The notes: a model not told the origin generated them from the letters alone. A DNA stretch of 52,227 bases from Bacteroides fragilis (GCA_945889005.1 CAMDBI010000026.1:1-52227); one strand, 5' to 3'; counted from the stretch's first letter, positions 7,877 through 16,716 are shown. Numbers and translations: made by a program.

Positions 7877-9079
7877 TTACATATTCAATAAAATCTCAAG
7901 ATGATGTTTTTTAATTCCAAACATTTGCTTCAATGAAGCAATATTGTCAAGAATTTGCTTTTTATTTTTAGGTGTTTCATTTGTTTTTTTTCCAACAATC
8001 ATTACATTTTTGGGCGTGTGCTCGGTCGAGATAAATTCAAACACATTGGTTTTGTATCCATAAGCTTCCATAATCATTGCCCGAAGGCTGTCTGTAACAA
8101 TTTCGGCTTGTCGTTCCTTTAAAATGCCAAATCGTACAACATTGCTCAATACATTAGTAACATCAAATTCTTTTCTAATTTGCTTGTGACAGCAAGGAGC
8201 ACATACAATGAGTGATGCATTAGAAGTAATTCCGCGGTAAATAGCCTCGTCGGTAGCTGTGTCGCAAGCATGCAGGGCTATTAACACATCTATATTATTA
8301 ATTTCAGCTTTTTCGATAGTTCCCTGCACAAAATGTAGATTGTCGAAACCCGACTTTTGAGCAATCGTATTACAAACATTTACAAGATCTTCACGAAACT
8401 CTATACCAGTCATGTGTGCATTGAGCTTTTTTTTACAGGTCAAAAAATCGAACAACGCGAAAGTCAGATATCCTTTGCCGGCACCCATATCTACTACATT
8501 CCACTTGTCGCTATGGGGCAAATCGCTCAAATAGGGCGCTAATAGCTCTATGTAACGGTTTATTTGTTTAAACTTGTCGGTCATTTCGCGGCGCACTTCT
8601 CCTTGCGCATTCGTTATTCCCAATTCGCGCAGATAAACATTGTTTTCCGACACAATGAGTCGTTCTTTTGCTCGATCGTGGCTAAAACCTGACGAAACTT
8701 GTAAAGTAGGTTTCGAATATTTTAATTGAGCTTTTCCTTTTGAATGCGACAAAAAGTTAATATTTTCGGTGTTTGAATAGATATCGGCATTGTAAAAATC
8801 TTCATCTAATGCTTTGCCGATTAAATTTAAGCCTTCTATAAAAGAGAAATTCTTTGTAACATCTTTCGTGTTATGTCGATAAACAAAACACAAATGATAA
8901 CCATTCTTGAGTTTTACAATGGTAACAATAATGTTTTTTAAGTCCGATGCAGCGTTTTTCTTATTAGAAAGCAACAATCTTATTAATTCTTTCTGTTCGA
9001 CAAGAATTTTAAGCTTTTCAATAAAAGTTTCTTTTTGTTGATTCAATTCAGTATTTTTTAATTTGTAACAAAAACTCAA
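7877..9079 (-). CDS. Class I SAM-dependent methyltransferase (Methyltransf_32 type)
   Basis: A protein of 400 residues. The first ~170 residues are a poorly conserved N-terminal domain. A Rossmann methyltransferase domain follows with motif I VVDMGAGKGYL (about 195-205), ALHACDTATD (about 269-278) and CAPCCHKQIR (about 293-302). The last two motifs mark the Methyltransf_32 family, whose members include tRNA-modifying and GSTCD-like proteins. The substrate is not deducible here. The ATG at 9079 is accepted because no later Met precedes conserved sequence more convincingly. It is monocistronic and convergent with phoA. Confidence 0.8.
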   Translation of the reverse strand: MSFCYKLKNTELNQQKETFIEKLKILVEQKELIRLLLSNKKNAASDLKNIIVTIVKLKNGYHLCFVYRHNTKDVTKNFSFIEGLNLIGKALDEDFYNADIYSNTENINFLSHSKGKAQLKYSKPTLQVSSGFSHDRAKERLIVSENNVYLRELGITNAQGEVRREMTDKFKQINRYIELLAPYLSDLPHSDKWNVVDMGAGKGYLTFALFDFLTCKKKLNAHMTGIEFREDLVNVCNTIAQKSGFDNLHFVQGTIEKAEINNIDVLIALHACDTATDEAIYRGITSNASLIVCAPCCHKQIRKEFDVTNVLSNVVRFGILKERQAEIVTDSLRAMIMEAYGYKTNVFEFISTEHTPKNVMIVGKKTNETPKNKKQILDNIASLKQMFGIKKHHLEILLNM

Positions 9080-9253
9080 AAGTTAAAAAAACAATCACTA
9101 CTGTCCGTTTAAAAATACAGATTTCTCCCTACGGTCGAAGTAATAGAGCAATCTCAACTCTATTTAATTTAATCGGATAATAGTGTTAATCAATATTAAT
9201 TTCTTGGCGTCTTTCCGTTTCTTTTTCACTTTTCGACAGCCTATTTTCGAAAA

Positions 9254-9550
9254 CTAATCTGAAATGGACTTTCGAAAATTCATTGCTTTGTCATAAAAGG
9301 CTTTCTTCTCGCCAAATTCCATTAAACGCCCTACTCTGCCGTTGCAAACCTTGCAAGTACCTTGAACTGCAATGTCGTTGAGGTTGGTCAGGAACATTTC
9401 TTCAACAACAATGCCTTTTTGTGCAGTACCTTCACACGTTGTGCAATATACGCCATGTTCGAGCAAATATTTAAAATCTTGTTTTTGATCATCGTCGAGC
9501 AAAATCGCCAATTGAAATTGGTTAATTTTTATTTCCGGTGGACGTTTCAT
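9254..9550 (-). CDS. Small zinc-ribbon-like hypothetical protein
   Basis: Ninety-eight residues from MKRPPEIKINQF. A longer frame to 9607 exists, but those residues are AT-rich and unlike a conserved start. Two CxxC pairs (CTTCEG and CKVCNG), 33 residues apart, suggest one structural zinc site. The rest is charged and soluble. I do not recognise a named family. It has no operon partner: the neighbours are a methyltransferase gene 174 nt downstream and the pseudogene region upstream. Confidence 0.65.
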   Translation of the reverse strand: MKRPPEIKINQFQLAILLDDDQKQDFKYLLEHGVYCTTCEGTAQKGIVVEEMFLTNLNDIAVQGTCKVCNGRVGRLMEFGEKKAFYDKAMNFRKSISD

Positions 9551-9759
9551 TGTTTGTTTCTGTTTAAAAATTGGTATGCAAAAAAACGAAACAATTTTAA
9601 TAAACACAGTAGTTTATTGTAAATATTTCTGGTATTAATGCTATTGCCATGTGAAAATCAATTGTCCAATGGTGATTATATAATAGTTGGCGGAAATTTT
9701 CGAGAAGATTTCAGCATTGTACATCAATAATTTGTAAATTTGCATTCAAAATTTTAAAA

Positions 9760-9993
9760 ATTATAACTGAATTTAAGATTAAACTTGAAGATAAGGTTGT
9801 TCAAACAATTGGATACGGAACAATTGAGAAATATTTGAATGAATATATTAACCAGATAATATTAAAGATTTCTGCCCAAGATGCTTTAAATGACTTAAAG
9901 TCGATTGATTTGGAGAATGATAGTAAATGGAAAATAGCTAGAGAGCAAGCTTGGAAAGAACAAGGATATAAATATCACAAGTCATTAGCTTGA
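9760..9993 (+). pseudogene. Remnant of a small antitoxin-like gene
   Basis: An open frame of 77 codons (ATT start or none) encodes a charged helical peptide with KSIDLENDSKWKIAREQAW near its end, and stops at TGA 9991-9993, 2 nt before a PIN-type start. There is no ATG, GTG or TTG in frame, and a TAA lies immediately upstream, so either a rare ATT start is used or the 5' end has decayed. Position, size and the adjacent PIN fragment make it the likely antitoxin half of a toxin-antitoxin pair. Confidence 0.5.
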
Positions 9994-9995
9994 TT

Positions 9996-10130
9996 ATGCA
10001 GGAATATGTAGTTGATGCGAATGTTTTGATTAGTATAATGATAAGTGGGAAATCAACGTATAAGCCAATTCAAGAAAGGATTTCGAAAAATAATTTCATT
10101 TGAAAATTTCCTTTTGTCGATTTAGAAATA
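9996..10130 (+). pseudogene. Truncated PIN-domain toxin (VapC-like)
   Basis: ATG at 9996 opens MQEYVVDANVLISIMISG, the standard N-terminus of PIN ribonuclease toxins, where VDAN carries the first catalytic Asp. A TGA at 10101-10103 stops it after 35 residues. A few PIN-like residues continue in frame after the stop and then homology is lost. The remaining acidic residues of a PIN active site are absent, so this is an inactivated toxin. Confidence 0.6.
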
Positions 10131-10237
10131 AAACTTCCGCCAACCTTGTCAGTAAGTTTCGGGCAGTATTACTGTATTCCCAAATTAATATAAAAAAATA
10201 CGAAAAATATGGGCAATTGTCGCATTTTTTTAGATAA

Positions 10238-10392
10238 ATGTCTGTTTTTTTCGATTGTCACGTCAAAAGTTTACTAATGATTTATCGGGCAAAGGGGCTG
10301 CAATAAAAGGTGCAAGATGGAATTCAATAGATGTCGAATTGATTTATACTGCATCGAATTGGTCATTGGCGATGGCAGAGGTTGCTGTTTAA
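10238..10392 (+). pseudogene. Truncated, frameshifted RES-domain toxin
   Basis: From 10246 the frame reads FRLSRQKFTNDLSGKGAA, then ARWNS and LIYTASNWSLAMAEVAV, then TAA. This matches the start of RES-family NAD-degrading toxins (conserved R, GxGA, GGRWNS and E positions), though GGRWNS is changed to GARWNS here. The likely ATG (10238) is out of frame because of a run of seven T's, so a 1-nt indel separates start and body. The C-terminal two thirds are missing or scrambled. No Xre partner is seen. Confidence 0.65.
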
Positions 10393-10615
10393 TGAAATCT
10401 CTTTTCTAAACTATATTGCTATCTGTTTTTGCGACATCCATATTGTTTCGTCTTTCAAGTTGACTGAAATTTCAATTCCCGAAAGACTAGTATATATATC
10501 TATTTGGTTTCCCATGCTTTTCAATTAAAATACAATCATTTCGGCAATACTCTATTGTAGTATGTTTTACATTTATTACTCATAGTATTCAATATAAAAC
10601 ATTAATATTTTTTGA

Positions 10616-10861
10616 ACAACACATTGGATTAACCCCAATACTGGAGCGACCAATGAAACAGGCTTTACAGCCCTGCCAGGAGGCGACCGTTACCATGATG
10701 GACAATTCTTGCAAAATGGTGATAAATGCGTCTGGTGGAGCGCTACGGAAATCGGTGGCGGAATTTCTTGGACTCATGCCTTGTACTCCTTTGACAGCGC
10801 TATATCCACCCATGGTACTCGAATGGATAATGGTTTGTCTGTCCGTTGCGTGAGGGATTAG
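10616..10861 (+). pseudogene. C-terminal fragment of a FISUMP-domain (TIGR02145) protein
   Basis: Eighty-one codons, ending with TAG at 10859, read TTHWINPNTGATNETGFT, then ALPGGDR, VWWSATEIGG and GLSVRCVRD. These are the hallmark C-terminal motifs of the Fibrobacter succinogenes major paralogous domain found in surface proteins of Bacteroidota and Fibrobacteres. A TGA lies directly upstream and there is no start or signal peptide, so only the last part of the gene remains. It is GC-richer than its surroundings. Confidence 0.8.
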
Positions 10862-10927
10862 TATTTATTTGATTCATTTGACTATTTGATTTCATTGTTG
10901 ACCAGTAAAAACCCGTTTCATTCGAGT

Positions 10928-10970
10928 CATCTTGCCGCAATATTAACTTAACAAAATGCCTGTGGCTAAA
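10928..10970. repeat. Degenerate copy of the GGCATCTTGCC / TGCCAGAGGCA repeat
   Basis: CATCTTGCCG followed about 20 nt later by ATGCCTGTGGC resembles the paired small hairpins found intact at 21923-21964 and 22975-23016. Confidence 0.45.
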
Positions 10971-11032
10971 CAAAAAAGTTATATTGCTAAACACTATGTC
11001 TTAAGATTAAACCATCTATATTATTAGCAATG

Positions 11033-11081
11033 ATTTAAATAAACAAAGCAGGTAAACTCAACCTGCTTTGTTTATTTAAAT
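11033..11081. terminator. Strong bidirectional hairpin terminator
   Basis: A perfect 21-bp inverted repeat, 11033-11053 with 11061-11081, surrounds a 7-nt loop. The GC core is AGCAGGT/ACCTGCT, and T-rich flanks lie on both sides. It marks the end of the pseudogene block. Confidence 0.75.
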
Positions 11082-11348
11082 AGCTATTGTTAAAAAATTG
11101 ACTCAGTGTCTCCGTGTCTCTGTGTTCATTTTACCCCTTCACCAACTTCACCTCATGCTCCGTAACTTTTTCCTTTTTCGATAGTTACCATTATGCTTTG
11201 TAAAGCATCCGACAATTGAATCAATTACATTGAATAAGCCTTAGGTTGTTTTTACAATTTCAACATTTCTAATTATGCCAACAATACCAATGCGAAAAAA
11301 TTGGAAGACTTGAATAACTGGTGTAAATTTGCATCAAATATAATTTTC

Positions 11349-11594
11349 ATGACAAGACAAAGCATTTCATTTACAAAACCAAACGATGAATGGTTAAAAG
11401 CACAAGTCGATTGTGACGAATACTCAAGCAAAAGTGAACTTGTCAATGATTTGATAAGACAGGCAAGGAATCAACAAATACAAGTTCAGTGGATTAGAGA
11501 GAAGTTAAACAAATCGGAGAAAAGTGGATTTACAAAAGACTCAAAAGAACTGATTTTAGCACAATCTAAGTCTTTACTTAATGGCAAATTATAA
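11349..11594 (+). CDS. parD: ParD-type antitoxin
   Basis: Eighty-one residues starting MTRQSISFTKPNDEWLKAQV. The frame extends further upstream, but this ATG matches the family start. The N-terminal ribbon-helix-helix (SISFTKPNDEWLKAQVDCDEYSSKSELVNDLIRQ region) binds DNA. The C-terminal half is charged and wraps the toxin. It overlaps parE by 14 nt, indicating translational coupling. As in other ParDE modules it should autorepress and neutralise the toxin. Confidence 0.82.
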   Translation: MTRQSISFTKPNDEWLKAQVDCDEYSSKSELVNDLIRQARNQQIQVQWIREKLNKSEKSGFTKDSKELILAQSKSLLNGKL

Positions 11595-11868
11595 GTTAAG
11601 TAATGCAGCAAAGGAAGATTTGATAAGAATTCATCATTATGGAGTAAGTCAATTGGGACATGATCAGGCAGATAAATACTTTGATGCTTTTTTTGATTGT
11701 TTCGAAATGATTTCTCAACGACCCTTTTTATTTGAATCAGTAGACAATATTAAAATTGGATATCGACGTTGTGTTCGTGGGGTCGATAGTATTTTTTTTA
11801 GAATCGAAAATGATAGTGTTGAAATCATGGCAATAATTGGAAGACAGGACATTAATGGTATCCTTTAA
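11581..11868 (+). CDS. parE: ParE-type toxin
   Basis: Ninety-five residues of the RelE/ParE fold: NYKLSNAAKEDLIRIHHYG at the start, the mid motif YFDAFFDCFEMI, a conserved arginine in YRRCVRG, and a final IMAIIGRQD typical of ParE. ParE toxins inhibit DNA gyrase. The frame is intact and overlaps the antitoxin gene. The module sits directly after a block of dead toxin genes. Confidence 0.88.
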   Translation: MANYKLSNAAKEDLIRIHHYGVSQLGHDQADKYFDAFFDCFEMISQRPFLFESVDNIKIGYRRCVRGVDSIFFRIENDSVEIMAIIGRQDINGIL

Positions 11869-12013
11869 ATGTTCAAACTTTAACAAAAAGCATAATTTAA
11901 AACACAAAATCATTTATTCTCCGTATCTCCGTGCCTCTGTGTTCATCACATAATTTTTTACGCTTTGCGTATCATTATTTTTCATAATTTAGCGCTACAA
12001 TTCCCGTTAAAAA

Positions 12014-12526
12014 ATGATTGAAATACTAAAATACACCCTTCCGGCACTAATTGTGCTGGTTTGCTCATATTTGCTTTTACGTTCCATGCTCAAGTTTAGA
12101 CTCGATCAGTTGGACAAAGAATATCGTTCAAAAGTAAGCGAAAACTCGTTGCCTATTAGACTGCAAGCCTACGAGCGTATATGCCTTATGCTTGAGCGTA
12201 TTTCGCCCGAGTCTTTACTTATACGTGTCAACCGTACGGGTATGACCGGTCTACAACTACAAGCCGAGCTAATGGCTGCCATCAGAAGCGAGTTTGAACA
12301 CAACTTGTCGCAACAAATCTATATGTCGGACAAGGCATGGGAAGCGGTTCGCAATGCCCGAAACCAAGTTACATTGCTTATAAACAAAACTGTAATCACC
12401 AATAATACTCAAATGACGTCGACCGAATTGAGTAAAAAAATACTCGATGGGCTTTCGGAATACTCGAAAAGTCCAGTACAAGATGCCTTAGATTTTATCA
12501 AAAACGAAGTTCGTCAACTTTACTAA
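12014..12526 (+). CDS. Conserved membrane-anchored protein of unknown function
   Basis: A protein of 170 residues: one N-terminal transmembrane helix (about 5-25), then a soluble helical domain with LPIRLQAYERICLMLERISPE and TGMTGLQLQAELMAAIRSEF. Similar small proteins occur in many Bacteroidota. I cannot assign a function. It is followed after 1 nt by the lipid kinase gene and then gldG with a 5-nt gap, so the three form an operon and the product probably acts at the inner membrane. Confidence 0.7.
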   Translation: MIEILKYTLPALIVLVCSYLLLRSMLKFRLDQLDKEYRSKVSENSLPIRLQAYERICLMLERISPESLLIRVNRTGMTGLQLQAELMAAIRSEFEHNLSQQIYMSDKAWEAVRNARNQVTLLINKTVITNNTQMTSTELSKKILDGLSEYSKSPVQDALDFIKNEVRQLY

Positions 12527-12527
12527 A

Positions 12528-12890
12528 ATGAGTCTAAAAAAAAGAATTAAAAGCTTCGGATATGCCTTTCATGGCTTGTTTGTACTGATTTGGAGCGAAG
12601 CCAATGCACAAATACATTTTGCAGCAACAATTATTGTTATTATTGCCGGATTTTTGCTTAAAATAAGCACTATTGAATGGCTTTTTGTGTTGCTCAATAT
12701 TGGTACTGTTTTTTCAGCCGAAGCATTTAATACGTCTATCGAAAAGCTTTGCGATAAAATAACATTGAAAAAAAGCAAAAAGGTAGGACTTGTCAAAGAC
12801 CTTGCGGCATCGGCAGTTCTTATTGCTTCAATTATTGCATTTATATCGGGCATTATTATATTTGTGCCCAAGATTATCAAACTATTTTAA
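12528..12890 (+). CDS. dgkA: Diacylglycerol/undecaprenol kinase (DgkA family)
   Basis: A protein of 120 residues with three transmembrane helices (about 33-52, 54-70, 96-118). Signature residues are visible: EANAQIHF near residue 24 and EAFNTSIEKLCD near 65-76, which carry the catalytic and Mg-binding glutamates. In Gram-positive relatives this family phosphorylates undecaprenol. In Bacteroidota it may recycle lipid carriers or diacylglycerol. It is the second gene of the operon with gldG. Confidence 0.88.
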   Translation: MSLKKRIKSFGYAFHGLFVLIWSEANAQIHFAATIIVIIAGFLLKISTIEWLFVLLNIGTVFSAEAFNTSIEKLCDKITLKKSKKVGLVKDLAASAVLIASIIAFISGIIIFVPKIIKLF

Positions 12891-12895
12891 AACGT

Positions 12896-14593
12896 ATGGA
12901 CAGGCAAACACTCAGAAAATCTAATATTATACTATTATTACTAATTGTAGGTATTGTTGTTTCTGCAATATATATATCGACTCGTTTTTTTTACCGATTT
13001 GATCTCACACAAGAGAAACGATATACACTTTCGCCCGTTTCTAAGCAAGTTTTACGAGATCTCGATCAGGTAGTCTTTGTCAAAGTATATCTACATGGCG
13101 ACTTACCCGTAAAATTTAAGCGACTCAGCAACAGCATACACGAGATGCTCGACGAATTCAGAATTTATGCAGGTTCCAACATCGAGTACCAGTTTGTCGA
13201 TCCATACGCCGACAATTCGAACGAAAAAACCAATGAATTTATAAAAGAGCTCAACAAAAAAGGCTTGCAACCAACCAATATCGAAATAAAAGATGCCAAA
13301 GGCGGTGTTTCGCAAAAATTGCTTGTTCCCGGGGCATTGGCTATTTGCAATGGCATCGAAATTCCGGTCAATCTGCTGGTCAATCTGGCAAGTGTTTCGG
13401 GCGAAGAAAACCTCAACAAATCGATACAAGCACTAGAATACAAACTCATTAGCACTATATGGAATATTTCGCGTTCCGAAATCGACAAAATAGCATTTAT
13501 CGAAGGACAAGGCGAACTAAACGATTATTCGACTGCCGATATTACCAAAGAACTATCGAACTTTTATCAGGTAGACCGTGGGGTTATAAATGGAAATGTA
13601 GATGCCCTTCGCAATTACAAAGCACTCATAATTGCTAAGCCTCAATACCCTTTTTCTGAATTTGACAAATATGCGCTAGATCAATATTTAATGGACGGCG
13701 GTAAGATTTTATGGCTGATCGATGCTGTAAAGGCCGATTTGGACAGTATGCCCAATGGTACCACTTTGGCATCGATCTCCGAACTAAACCTCGACGATCA
13801 ACTTTTTCGATATGGGATACGCATATACCCGTCGTTACTACAAGATGTGCAATGTGCCATGTTGCCGGTAAACATTTCGCTCAAGCAATCGGAACCAAAG
13901 TTTGTGTCTGCTCCGTGGCTCTATTCGCCATTGCTTATGCCGGCAAACAACAATCCAATTGCACGCAATACCGGAATGGTGCGTGCCGACTTTTGTAGTT
14001 ATATCGACACCATTCAATCGCCCGGTCTGCAAAAAACCATTCTTTTAGCAACTTCTCAATATACCAAAATAGTTAAAGTACCAGTATTGATATCGCTCGA
14101 CGAAGTCAAAAAACAACCCACACAGCAAGAGTTTAACACAAGCCATTTACCTGTTGCTGTTTTGGTCGAAGGGAAATTTCAATCTGTGTTCAAAAATCGC
14201 ATGACTCAACAGTTACAAGTCAAAAACTCGAAACCATTTGTTGAAGAAGGCATAGAATCTAAAATGGTGGTAGTATCTGACGGCGATATTATCAAAAATG
14301 CGGTTCGTATGAGTACAAAAGGCGTTCAGGTTATTCCGCTTGGGGTCGATAAATACACAGGACAACTATATGGTAATAAAGAGTTTATTGTAAATACCAT
14401 AAACTATTTGACCGACGACAAAGGCTTACTCAATCTTCGAAATCGAGAGGTGAAAATGCGCATTCTTAGTAAATCCGAAATACTATACAATAAAACCAAA
14501 TGGCAGGTCGTTAACATTGCGGTTCCAATACTTTTGGTTTTGATTATGGGTGTTTGGTACAATCGTTATCGGGTAAAAAGATATGTGAAATAG
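12896..14593 (+). CDS. gldG: Gliding motility ABC transporter auxiliary protein GldG
   Basis: A protein of 565 residues: an N-terminal transmembrane helix (about 10-30), a large periplasmic ABC_transp_aux region (FDLTQEKRYTLSPVSKQVL, IEGQGELNDYS) and a C-terminal transmembrane helix (about 538-556) followed by a short basic tail. GldG works with GldA (ATPase) and GldF (permease), an ABC complex needed for gliding in Flavobacterium. gldF and gldA are not adjacent here, as they often are; the gene follows the lipid kinase instead. Its presence places the organism among gliding/T9SS Bacteroidota. Confidence 0.88.
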   Translation: MDRQTLRKSNIILLLLIVGIVVSAIYISTRFFYRFDLTQEKRYTLSPVSKQVLRDLDQVVFVKVYLHGDLPVKFKRLSNSIHEMLDEFRIYAGSNIEYQFVDPYADNSNEKTNEFIKELNKKGLQPTNIEIKDAKGGVSQKLLVPGALAICNGIEIPVNLLVNLASVSGEENLNKSIQALEYKLISTIWNISRSEIDKIAFIEGQGELNDYSTADITKELSNFYQVDRGVINGNVDALRNYKALIIAKPQYPFSEFDKYALDQYLMDGGKILWLIDAVKADLDSMPNGTTLASISELNLDDQLFRYGIRIYPSLLQDVQCAMLPVNISLKQSEPKFVSAPWLYSPLLMPANNNPIARNTGMVRADFCSYIDTIQSPGLQKTILLATSQYTKIVKVPVLISLDEVKKQPTQQEFNTSHLPVAVLVEGKFQSVFKNRMTQQLQVKNSKPFVEEGIESKMVVVSDGDIIKNAVRMSTKGVQVIPLGVDKYTGQLYGNKEFIVNTINYLTDDKGLLNLRNREVKMRILSKSEILYNKTKWQVVNIAVPILLVLIMGVWYNRYRVKRYVK

Positions 14594-14678
14594 TTGAAAG
14601 TTGAAAGTCGGGAGACCGAAGACGGAAGTTGAAAGTTGAGAAGAAAGAAGACAGAAACCGGAAGATGTCGTTCATTAC

Positions 14679-14748
14679 TGTCCACAGTCCACGGTTCACA
14701 GTTCACAGTTCACGGTTCACGGTTCACAGTTCACGGTTCACGGTTCAC
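14679..14748. repeat. Tandem 7-bp repeat, ten units
   Basis: TGTCCAC and AGTCCAC are followed by eight units of RGTTCAC, all in phase, ending 32 bp before the ddl start codon. A related AGTTGAAAGTT-type repeat precedes it (14593-14640). It is a microsatellite-like array between gldG and ddl. Confidence 0.9.
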
Positions 14749-14780
14749 GAGATACAGAAAAAATTCTTTATATTAACAAG

Positions 14781-15758
14781 ATGAAAAAAAACATAGCAAT
14801 AGTAGGTGGAGGAAATTCTTCGGAATATGAAGTGTCTGTTAAAAGCACACAAATGATGATGAATTGGATAGACGCTCAAAAATACAACCCATACAGAGTA
14901 ATTATTCGGGGAAAAGAATGGAATGTCGAATTGCCCGATGGATGCAAGTTACCTATAGATCGCAACGATTTTAGTTTTAACCATAGCGGCACTAAAATCA
15001 CGATCGACTGTGCCATAATGGCTATTCACGGCACACCTGGCGAAAACGGGATACTCCAATCGTATTTCGAACTTATTGGTTTGCCTTACAATACTTGCGA
15101 TGTATTCTGCTCGGCTCTTACGTTTAACAAATATGCCACCAAACTTTTCCTTAAAGAATACGGTATACCTTCGGCCGACTGTGTTTTCTTCAGGAAAAAC
15201 GACACTTACGACGTACACCATATTGCCCAAAAACTTGGTTTCCCTTGTTTTGTAAAACCCAACTCGTCGGGTTCGAGCTGCGGAATAAAAAAAGCTGACA
15301 ATATCGAGCAATTGAAAGCAGCTATTGAATTTGCTCTTACCGAAGATTCCGAAATACTTATTGAAAAAGGCATTGTGGGAACCGAAGTAACATCGGGTCT
15401 GCTAAAACTCAAAAACGAACAATGGATTTTCCCGATTACCGAAATTGTTACTAAAAACGAGTTTTTCGATTACGAAGCCAAATACCAAGAAGGCAAATCG
15501 GAAGAAATTACCCCAGCTCGTTTGTCGGATGAATTGACTTTGAAAGTAAAAGAAACCTCGTTGAAAATATACAACGCACTCAATTGCAGAGGCATAGTAC
15601 GTATCGATTATATCATCAGCAACAACGAACCCTACTTCTTGGAAGTAAATACAGTGCCGGGCATGAGTCCGCAAAGTGTAGTTCCTCAACAAATAGCAGC
15701 CATGGGACATACTGTTACCGAAATATATAGCAAAATAATCGACGAACTGCTCTGCTAA
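14781..15758 (+). CDS. ddl: D-alanine-D-alanine ligase
   Basis: A protein of 325 residues with the Ddl layout: an N-terminal domain (KNIAIVGGGNSSEYEVSVKS, MAIHGTPGENGILQSYFEL), an ATP-grasp central domain (FPCFVKPNSSGSSCGIKK) and C-terminal Mg-binding EVNTVPGMSPQSVVPQQ. It makes the D-Ala-D-Ala dipeptide for peptidoglycan in the cytosol. The usual HGxxGEDG motif is HGTPGENG, common in Bacteroidota. The gene is separated from gldG by a repeat-rich gap, so it probably has its own promoter. Confidence 0.93.
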   Translation: MKKNIAIVGGGNSSEYEVSVKSTQMMMNWIDAQKYNPYRVIIRGKEWNVELPDGCKLPIDRNDFSFNHSGTKITIDCAIMAIHGTPGENGILQSYFELIGLPYNTCDVFCSALTFNKYATKLFLKEYGIPSADCVFFRKNDTYDVHHIAQKLGFPCFVKPNSSGSSCGIKKADNIEQLKAAIEFALTEDSEILIEKGIVGTEVTSGLLKLKNEQWIFPITEIVTKNEFFDYEAKYQEGKSEEITPARLSDELTLKVKETSLKIYNALNCRGIVRIDYIISNNEPYFLEVNTVPGMSPQSVVPQQIAAMGHTVTEIYSKIIDELLC

Positions 15759-15796
15759 ATTTCATTAACTTTTTTCTGCCTTTTAACAAATATGCT

Positions 15797-15804
15797 TATT
15801 TTTG
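15797..15804 (+). promoter_or_regulatory. -7 promoter box (TATTTTTG)
   Basis: A perfect TAnnTTTG match 13 nt before the start codon at 15818. No clear TTG -33 element is present. The transcript would have a very short leader. Confidence 0.4.
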
Positions 15805-15817
15805 CAAAAAAGAAATA

Positions 15818-16573
15818 ATGGACGAAGAACTGGAGCTTAATCAGAATCATATTTTTGAACAACTACAAGATTTTTTAAGCAATTTCTCGGGCGAATTAAA
15901 CATACTCGAAGATCAGATCGATGTGAACGTGCAGCTCGAATACTTCAAGAGAACATCTGAGCTCAAATCGAACAACAATATTGACGAATTGCTCTTGCAA
16001 GCTCCAATGCTTAGTTCCGACGAAGAAATTGACCGCAAACGCGAACTGCTTTGCCGCTTGGCATCTGTAGAAGATGTTCGTGCATATAGGTGTATTGAAT
16101 CGTATTTAGAAGAAACAAGAGATACTCCCATATTCACATGGTGTCGTTTGGCATTGGAAGAAAGCAAAATGCTGCTTCACACCAAATTGCTCGATCAGAA
16201 ACAACTGTTTATTTCGACCGGTTTGGGCGGACGAAAAAACAAACTTCGTTATTTTATCGTGTTATTGACCGAGAACCTTCAACCCATTTCAGAATTTCAA
16301 AAAAGTATTGTTACAAAAGAGTTTAATTATATTTTTAAAAGACACAAAGCCGAAGTCGAAGAAATAAGCTTCAACGAGCAATATGCCACAATGATGGTAC
16401 TTATACCAGTTAACATTTTGCTTACCGACCTTTTTGCAAAAGCCATTGAAGAATGCAACCAATTTGGCAATTTTCTGAAGAAAGACTGCATCATTACCAA
16501 CGTGCGACCTCTCAGTGTCGACGATATTACAAAAATTATCAACAATCCAGAATCGGCAAATTCGATAGATTGA
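15818..16573 (+). CDS. Conserved hypothetical protein
   Basis: A protein of 251 residues, acidic and cytosolic, with no signal peptide or membrane segment. The first half is helical (NFSGELNILEDQIDVNVQLE, DEEIDRKRELLCRLASVEDV). The second half has a mixed alpha/beta pattern (KLRYFIVLLTENLQPISEFQ). I recognise no named domain. The start is fixed by the ATG just after a promoter box. It follows ddl in the same direction but probably has its own transcript. Confidence 0.65.
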   Translation: MDEELELNQNHIFEQLQDFLSNFSGELNILEDQIDVNVQLEYFKRTSELKSNNNIDELLLQAPMLSSDEEIDRKRELLCRLASVEDVRAYRCIESYLEETRDTPIFTWCRLALEESKMLLHTKLLDQKQLFISTGLGGRKNKLRYFIVLLTENLQPISEFQKSIVTKEFNYIFKRHKAEVEEISFNEQYATMMVLIPVNILLTDLFAKAIEECNQFGNFLKKDCIITNVRPLSVDDITKIINNPESANSID

Positions 16574-16716
16574 GGATAAGACAAGAGATTTAAGAATCAA
16601 GCTATTAGACTTAATATATTGGATTGAGAACGGCTGTTTACTGAGATTCAAAAACTCGGCAATCAGCTTAACAATTTAATAATAAACTTCCGATTAACAA
16701 TTATTAACAATTTTAC

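Noticed and set aside
10589-10853. Open frames of 66-74 residues on both strands around the FISUMP remnant
   Set aside because: They are alternative frames of the same GC-richer fragment. Only the 10616-10861 frame shows family motifs.
11129-11190. Minus-strand peptide KKEKVTEHEVKLVKG ending in a stop
   Set aside because: It looks like the C-terminus of a protein but is only 15 codons, with nothing upstream. Too short to support.
14679-14748. CRISPR-like array
   Set aside because: The units are contiguous 7-mers without spacers and there are no cas genes. No CRISPR array is seen in the window.
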